Origin: Pisolithus tinctorius
Lineage: Eukaryota; Basidiomycota; Agaricomycetes; Boletales; Pisolithaceae
Assembly: GCA_024663395.1 (NCBI GenBank)
Contig: JANFAH010000047.1
Coordinates: forward strand, 124,001 to 188,000
Direction: 5' to 3'
Length of the DNA stretch: 64,000 bases
In this document: one piece after another, positions 57,528 through 64,000 of the stretch
Position numbering within the stretch: position 1 is the first letter of the stretch
How the letters are laid out: each line of letters starts with the position of its first letter
Notes under the pieces: model-generated
The model's database searches: none
What the model saw: only the letters and a program-made list of their open reading frames with translations
What the model was told of the DNA's origin: nothing
Position numbers and translations under genes: made by a program

Positions 57528-60422
57528 CTACAGTGGTATATTCTCCTTTCGCCCAAATACCTCTTTCAAGGGACTCTCAGCTCTCTTCCCCCCAACCCTT
57601 AGCTTGTTAGCTTCTACCTCAAAGCTCGCATCTTCTACAATGCTCCAATCCTCTTCCGGCGTTTGATCCAGCAACCTCGGCTGATTCTTCACATCCATTC
57701 TCATCGGCGATTCTTCCAGGATGGTAGTAGTGTTGAGGTTCATACTGTGTCGGTTCTGTTGACGCTCAACAAAGGCTGTCGTTGCGCCGCCCGGGGTGGG
57801 TTTCGCAGGCTTCAGCTTCGAACTGAGGTTGCTTCCGGCGCCCAAGCCTAGGGAATCGAATTTGCTGACGAATGCTGCCAATGCACGTCGTTCCTCCTCC
57901 AACTTTGTACGCGCTCGTTTCTCTTTCTCCAGTTGACGCACCAATTCCGTCGCCCACGCCTCCTTTTCTTCTCGTTTTTGCACCTCGGCTTGCAGGCGCT
58001 CGCCCCACTCCCGCTCAACGTCTTCCTTGACTTGTCGGAGGGGCTCTCCGAGGTTATCTTCGTACCCGCGAACGACGATCTCGAGCTCTCTGATCGTCTT
58101 CTGCTGTTCGGCGATAAGTTTATCCTTTTCGGATTCAGGTGCGTCCGGTGAGATTTCTGGACGCGCTAGCAGGGCTGCCTCCAGAGACAAGATCTGATTC
58201 GATTGAGATTCAATCTGCCGGCGCGTGGCTAGAAGCTCTTGTTGGAGCTTTAAACAAGTTTGATCTTTAAATAAACGCAATAAGAGCGCAACATTGTGTA
58301 CCACCCACCTGGTAAGGTGACATGTCGAAATCAACTTTGGAAGGGCTTGCTGGCCTCGATTCATCTCCCTTGTTCTCGTCGACGGATTGGCTCGTCAGGA
58401 TGAGTTTGGTAAGTTGCTGTATCCTCGAATTGAGGTCCCTCATTGCCTTTGATTCGTCGACTTGCTGCAGATGTCACGTCCGTTCTTTGAGGAAACACCG
58501 AAGGCAGAGAAAAAAGAAGAGGTAACCTACTTCTCTTGCGCTCAGTCTTCTGTTCCGGGCTAGTGCCTCTGCTTCACGTTCCGCAAGCTTCTGCTTCAAT
58601 TCTTCGATCTCCTTGCGGTACCGCTCGATGAGGGCTTCTGTGTCTACGACCTCTTTCTTCTTCGCATGTAATTGCACGCGTTTGATTCGTGCGGCGAACC
58701 CAGAGTACTAGTCGTCTCCGTAACAGCATTGGCGTCTGGGTTGACGGTACAGACGACACTGATGCGTGCATCACCCGAGAGGGAGGGTTGGAGTAGACGG
58801 GTAAGTTTGGAGTTGCGGTACGGTACGTGGTCGCTATTGGCGTGTTAGGTTAACACTTGGCTCATGTACCAGGAGGTGATCTTACGTTTTGTTCTTTGCG
58901 GCGTTCTCCGCTAGTGTGCCGATGACGCTTCCTAAGGTGAGCAAGCTGTGGTCCGTTGAATGAGGTGAGATGGGAGGAGAATAGACAGGCTGACCTTGTG
59001 TTAATGTATTTGCCTTCCCGTGTCCGTTCCTTGTCTGAAGTTGCTTTTTCCGAGCCCGCCAAATCAATCAAACTCTATGGTGAAGGATCAACTCGTCTGA
59101 AGCATTTACCGAGAAAGTGACACTGACCAGAACAGACATCTGAACACTCCGGCCACCAATCGTCTGCAACCGCGTTCCGCCAGGAGTAGGTGGTCGTAAG
59201 CCCGGAGTTTGTCGTCCACTTGCCTCTGGTTTACCCTCGCCTCTTTCCCTGCTCTCAATCACAAGTCTAAACACGCTGTGACTTCTACTGCTTCTTTCGT
59301 TCCAGTCCGTACTGGCGGTTCTTCGATGTCTTTCACCCCTCTCCATTACCTCCCGTACGCTCTTCAACCTGGTGACTACCTCTTCTCTTAGTGGAGACAA
59401 TATGCCCTGTCCAATTAGTTGTACGGGCTGTGTTGCGGCCACAGAAGGTGGTGCGAGCAGATCATAAATGGTTTCGTTGTATATCTCGAGGTAGGAGCAG
59501 CGAAGGAGATATTCACGTGTAGACGTGCGACGGATGTGAGCAAAGACGTCCTTCATAGCACGAGGAATGATACCGGGCTGATCTTCATTTCCCGACTGTA
59601 CGCGTGTGTAGGTGTCAGAGCAGTGAGCGGGTGCACACGTGAAAACGCACAAGGGTAAATGTCTTTCCACTGGCAGTTTGCCCGTAGGCGAATATCACTG
59701 CGTTGTAACCCTCCATGGCGGCACATACGTGACTTCTTGTGACAGCGTTGTAAACAGGTTTGTTCTCTGATCCTGTCAGGACCTCGTCAAAGTGAAATTC
59801 GGGAGGGGCATTAAGCGTTGATCTTGCATGTTGCGGAGGGAGTTTGATGCTTTTCGGTATTGATGTATCCCAAGCCTGGTGACCGGCTGTAGGGCGAATG
59901 CTGGGAGAAGGGTAAGAGCGTGCGGTCTCTCAAAGCGAGACAACGTATTTACCGAATACATACGAGGACCTTGTCTTCCTTTCCATAGTCAGGTATTTGA
60001 TTGTCATCTTCCAAGTCCCCCGACACATCTCCGGGCTCAACAGTCTGATAATCTACGAGCACCTCCTCCGGATCGACTCTGCTGAGATCCATAGACATGT
60101 CGCCTGGACTCATGAAAATGGCGGGATTTGGACACGTGCCGCGTGGCGTGGAGGGTGCCTTTGGCCGTGTGTCATCGTAGCATGATGCTTTAGGTGGTGA
60201 CCCAGGAACGGGGGAAAGCAGTACGGGTAAGGAAGATTTGTTGGTTCGGAGACGGGACTCTGCTGATAATGCTGCCTTGTATTTTTTGGCTGTTGTTCCG
60301 AGGATGGATGGTGCGGTAGCGCGGGGAATGTCTGAGCTCGATGAAACGGAAGCCGGCCGCCCGGGTGTGAAGGGGACGGCGCGGGAGAGACAGGTTCTGG
60401 AGGCACGAGAGATGGCCACCAA
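57528..60422 (-). pseudogene. Kinesin motor protein (CENP-E/kinesin-7-like), copy 2, frameshifted
   Basis: Same exon order as copy 1. N-terminus SRASRTCLSRAVPFTPGRP, motor start KVLVCIR (59955), P-loop IFAYGQTASGKTFTL (about 59690), switch I NERSSRSHS, switch II DLAGSE, NSKLTRLL, neck and a coiled coil open from 58364 to 57528 (LSLEAALLARP, RELEIVVRGYEDNLGEPLR, RRALAAFVSKFDSLGLG, ending KENIPL). It keeps the canonical P-loop strand and the frame in the tail that copy 1 lost, but shares the missing base in STLGFAARIK (58697-58701). A TAA lies directly before the N-terminal frame and no ATG is seen, so expression as a full kinesin is unlikely unless that site is misread. Confidence 0.82.
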
Positions 60423-60457
60423 TTATGTGGCAATGGGAGGCGAGGTTTGGATGTGTG

Positions 60458-61132
60458 TATTCAATGGCAGCCGCTGATGCGTGTTCAGTCGACCTCAGGA
60501 GTATCCGGTCTTTGTTCTGTAAAATTCTATCGGGCTCCACCGACCACGACACCACTTCGTTTGCGATTTTTCACTGCATCGTTTCCTTAGCAGGCTCTCT
60601 CGTTGGTCTGAGACGCGACAGAGTTAAACATCCGCTCCCGCATCTGGCCTTCGTCTCGCATCAACTGCTGCTGATAACCAGGCGCATGTGTCCCAGGAGC
60701 TAAGCAGAATAAACACATCGCAGGAATACTTCTCTTGGATTTCACCATCTCAGCCGCCCGGCATCGTACGAAAGCCGTGCTCTTAGGGGACTTCTCACCG
60801 CACTCGCTGTCAGAACTGTCACTCGCGTGCACATAACACAACACACCGCGATTGCCGCCGAAACACAAAACGCTGAATCTCTGGCGAAGCCCTTCGCAAA
60901 GCATGTAGGACACGTCCTCTTGGCATACATCGACTCTATGAACGACCCGTTGTATATCCTGACACTAGATGTACGAAGAGAACTCGAGCCTGGGCTATTC
61001 TCATTATGTGAAATGCTCGGTGAGTACAATCGAGATGTTCTGATGGTCTGCACTGGATTCCGGTGGCAAGACTCTCATGAAGTCGCTCTGGAGGGAGTAT
61101 GAGAAGCAGCGATATGTGGGGAAAGGGTAATG
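60458..61132 (+). pseudogene. Urb2/Npa2-like gene, 3' end only, frameshifted
   Basis: Contains only the last exons. The helices match copy 1 (AIAAETQNAESLAKPFAKHV, YIDSMNDPLYILTLDVRREL). A 2-nt deletion at about 61046 (GATGGTCTGC versus GATGGCCTCTGC) puts the conserved tail out of frame, ending at a TGA near 61102. Everything upstream of 9592-equivalent is deleted. Confidence 0.8.
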
Positions 61133-62178
61133 CGATATGTATTTGTGACTTTAGAAATATCTTCGCCTTTCAGAGGGCGACGAAACCTCGTCAAGGGAAG
61201 GAGCACCAAGGCACAAGCTTTAAAGGTTATTCTATGATGTTTAGCTAGAAAACTACGCAGTGGCATATGAATGACTGGCATGGAGATTGATAGGTGTACC
61301 ATTAGATTGTCATGCAAATTTTTATACCAGAGGGTCTGTCACTTCCATGGCTATCAGTTGCAATGACCCACAGCGTAAAGGAGAGGATCTCATCTGGGTG
61401 GAATTAAGGGGGATTAAGGGGGTAGCCGGAACACAGCACTCACTGGTGATGCATTTTGGAGACGAAACTTGGGTCCTGTACTGTGGACGGGTGGCCATAG
61501 AGTTGGCAGGCTCAGCGATGGCCGTCATCGGCACCACCGGCAGATGTGGTTATAGCACGTCGGTTCGTGGTTCAGATCTTGACACCGTGATTGTGCGGGC
61601 GCCTTGGACAAGTCACTCGTCGTTTATACCCCTCGTGCGAATACTAGGGTGGGTTAGCAAAGAGACATGTTGCTTGTGGTTTTCCCAACTGCACGGCAGA
61701 GTATTGTGGAAGATTCAATGATTTTGGAAACCAGATCCTCGATGGAGGGGCTGGGGAAGCCCCACTGTGGTGCGGTGCCTGGTGTAAAGGACGGGGCGAG
61801 CACGGAAACACAAAGCCGCTGAGAAGATCGGTAGTCCGTTCCACCAGGAGTATAATTAGTGTACCTATCGAGCAGGCTTGGTACCGCGGAGAGTATGGGA
61901 CAAGCTCCCCTGAAGGACCGATGGTTGAGTCTTTCTCTCGTCGATATATCACCGGGACTCGGTCAGACGACGAGATGAAGTGGGACGGTCCAGCGGGAAC
62001 TTGATGGTCGTAGTTCACACGTGAGTCAGGCTGTGCACCACAGATAGGCACGTTGATTCAACGCCACTTGACTCCGCAGTCCTTTGCCGCTCGCACTTCA
62101 CCACTATCGTCCCCTACACTCATAGCACGCTTATTGCTCAAGGTATCCTAAGACCTGTCTTCTTATCTTCATATTGCC
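61133..62178. other. Spacer, paralogue of 10271-11338
   Basis: Same noncoding spacer as in copy 1, with small deletions. Nothing further recognised. Confidence 0.6.
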
Positions 62179-62213
62179 ATGGCGCCGAGCTCTGTTCGTT
62201 CCTGGTGGCGTTC
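62179..62213 (+). pseudogene. GTPase start fragment, copy 2, cut by retrotransposon
   Basis: ATG at 62179 and the following codons (MAPSSVRSWWRS) match the GTPase start at 11339. The match stops after TGGCGTTC at 62213; TGTAAGG of the inserted LTR follows. Confidence 0.85.
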
Positions 62214-62498
62214 TGTAAGGATTCGGTCCGACGCTGTCGACCGTATGGTTAGATGTTGTTTTCCTTGTGACAGATCTATTGGTTTCTCATTTGTTTGTTT
62301 GATCCTACTTAACCCGTACTGATACTCTGACATATTTCATGCCTAACCTCTACCCTATAAAATAGGCCTTGTAGTGTACTGTATGGGGACTTCTTTTCTA
62401 CCTCGAAATAAGACACTATTGTCTGGAAACCCAAGTAGATGAAGAATCCTTCTTGTTGTGCCGCCGTTAAAAGTTCTGCACTTCTTATCGGCGTTACA
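62214..62498 (+). mobile_element. 5' LTR of a young Gypsy element inserted in the GTPase
   Basis: The start is fixed by comparison with copy 1: host sequence ends at 62213 and TGTAAGG begins. The end is proposed at GTTACA (62498), giving TGTAA/TTACA inverted ends and 285 bp. A CTATAAAATAGG box lies at about 62352. The right boundary is less certain than the left. CpGs are intact. Confidence 0.65.
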
Positions 62499-62658
62499 TA
62501 TTTTTTTCCTGCAAAACAAGGTCTTACCTCAAACCCATTAATGAACACACCAGATACCTTCTCGACCATTCGCAGAACTGATCCGCTGCGAAGACAAGAG
62601 TAAGTATCATACACTTGATAAAAAAGAAATGGTTAATACCCGCGCAACTGCCCGCTGA

Positions 62659-64000
62659 GCTACAAGAGCTCGGGCATCGTCATTACCTCCTAGCCCGTCG
62701 ACGACTCAGCCTGGTGCTGACATCGCTGATAAGTCTTCGCTCCCAAAACTGACTCCAATAGGAAGTCAATATTCCACCCCAATCGAAAGGCCCGTCACTG
62801 ATAACATCCGGAGTTATAGTGACGTGGTAAGGACCAGCTCGAGGGACCCAAGCCCGGCGCCCAAAGGAGCTGCCGCTACCCTCCCTGGCTCGAGAGTAAG
62901 CTCGCCAATAGACCCTGGCTCGAGAGCGAGCTCGCCAAATTACCTCGGCTTGAGAGTTACCTCGCCAGAGAATCCCGGCTCGAGGGTAGCCTCGCCGATG
63001 AATCCCGGTGACGTTGAAGTCCCAGAAGCTGTAAAGGCTCGTGCCGTTAGAGTCTGGGTACCGACTCACGAAGAAAACGAGAACCTACCCGATAAGGTCC
63101 GGTGCGACTCCATATTCCCTATGAGCGAAATAGATGTTGAGTATGGTGACTGGATGGAAGTGAAGCGCAAGAGGTCATGCGAGCGACGCGCTCATAGCAC
63201 ACTGAGATCTGATCAAAGAGATGCAATCCGAAAAGCCGAAAGACGACTAACCCCAGATGAGCGGGAGAGAATCCGAAGGAGGTCGCTATCGACAACGAGG
63301 GATAACCCCGATCCTACTACATCCGAAGGCGAAGCGTCCACTACCTGGAGAGATCTCAAAGGGAAAGGACCTGACCCTAGAAATTGGGGAAACTTAAATT
63401 TCAGTGACGGTGAAATAAATACAAATGCGCAACGCGCGGCCCTCGCGTCGTGGAACACCTTGAACAAACTGGCGAGTAAGAGTGACCCCAACCTGACGGG
63501 ACCAGCGGAAAGGGGTAACCTGGAGGATGCCACATCGGCCAATGAAGACGTCCCCCAGAAGAAGACCAGTGGGGGCGACGATCGTGCTGAACGGCTCCCT
63601 AAGAAAGAGAAATCAAAGAGAAGGGAAAACACGAAGAAACCCGCTCCTTCGAAGGTTCCTCCCAATCCTGTAAAGGAGATGGTGGATAAAGTTGTCCGCC
63701 AGGACCATAAGAGGCGGGAATGCCAAAAGACGCCAAGGGCCATGGAACCTGTAAAACAGATAAACCCTAAGAGCTATATTGGGCTTGCCTTTAAACGTCT
63801 CGAAAAGGACGAAAAACGCACTAGTAAAACCAAAAGGAAACGGAAATCAACGCGTCGACGTGAATCGACAGATAGTAGCAAGTCTAGCTCTAGCCCGAGC
63901 GATGGCTCCGAGAGTAGCTCCTCGGAGGACGACTCGAGTTCAGATCCGTCCTCCTCGTCGAGTTCAAAACGCAGTACCTCAAGCGATGACGGATCGGCTT
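62659..64000 (+). CDS. Retrotransposon Gag (Gypsy), open to the window edge
   Basis: One frame is open for 447 codons and runs off the window. No ATG opens it directly: the preceding in-frame stop is TGA 62656, and an ATG at 62630 is in a neighbouring frame, so a frameshift, an intron or a later start (62998) is needed. Features: a YSDVVRTSSRDPSP motif, four 10-residue repeats of the type PGSRVSSPID (62884-63003), a Lys/Arg-rich region (PKKEKSKRRE, KTKRKRKSTRR) and a long Ser/Asp tract at the edge. Basidiomycete Gypsy Gag proteins often have this disordered basic and Ser-rich N-terminal part before the capsid. Codons are CpG-rich (TCG, GCG), unlike the island. Confidence 0.65.
62884..63003 (+). 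repeat. Four 30-bp tandem repeats in gag
   Basis: Four in-frame units of 30 bp around CCTGGCTCGAGAGTAAGCTC, each encoding a version of PGSRVSSPxx. Confidence 0.85.

Larger units (their letters stand above)
57392..62213. repeat. Segmental duplication copy 2 (kinesin, Urb2 tail, spacer, GTPase start)
   Basis: Direct-orientation copy of 1283-4340 plus 9592-11373. The 5251 bp between those parts (4341-9591) are missing and replaced by five bases, GTGTG (60453-60457). The first 100 bp, next to the transposon island, have lost CpGs that copy 1 retains. The right end is cut by an LTR at 62214. Confidence 0.95.

Noticed and set aside
63213..63743. 176-codon minus-strand frame rich in Phe/Ser/Leu
   Set aside because: It is the complement of a Lys/Arg/Glu/Ser-rich gag frame that stays open on the plus strand; the composition is what antisense of such a frame gives.

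Overview
The window looks like nuclear DNA of a mushroom-forming basidiomycete (Agaricomycetes; genus not assignable by eye). It has intron-rich genes with introns of about 50 bp, a CENP-E-type kinesin beside an Urb2/Npa2 ribosome-biogenesis gene, a G-domain GTPase of a type common in Agaricomycetes, a Plavaka-like transposase, and several Ty3/Gypsy families.

Layout. (1) 1-12.7 kb, rich in CpG up to about 11.87 kb: a degenerate kinesin (minus, 1.4-4.3 kb), a divergent Urb2-like gene (plus, 4.95-10.27 kb) and a GTPase (plus, 11.34-12.69 kb). (2) 12.8-57.4 kb: a transposon island almost without CpG. It holds an 80-bp minisatellite, two solo LTRs with perfect 5-bp target duplications, a 1.45-kb inverted repeat, hAT, Plavaka and Gypsy fragments, five copies of a very long (about 1.85 kb) LTR, a decayed RNA polymerase II RPB1 fragment, an orphan basidiomycete gene, and one 11.3-kb Gypsy element with both LTRs. 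(3) 57.4-62.2 kb, CpG-rich again: a second, same-orientation copy of the kinesin-Urb2-GTPase segment. It lacks 5.25 kb of Urb2 and is cut in codon 12 of the GTPase by (4) a young Gypsy element whose gag is open from 62.66 kb to the window end.

Two observations may be new biology. Each copy of the 1.85-kb LTR carries, upstream of its TATA box, a reading frame of exactly 159 codons; it is kept even in a strongly diverged copy, which suggests a protein encoded inside an LTR. The 11.3-kb Gypsy element carries, antisense between pol and its 3' LTR, an intron-containing gene with a Zn2Cys6-type cysteine pattern.

The island also records CpG decay. In the Gypsy pol frame eight of nine stops are TGA at positions where CGA fits. 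Its two LTRs differ mainly as TG versus CA at former CG sites. The duplicated host sequence next to the island shows the same CG to CA/TG changes. All comparisons were made by eye; percentages are estimates.
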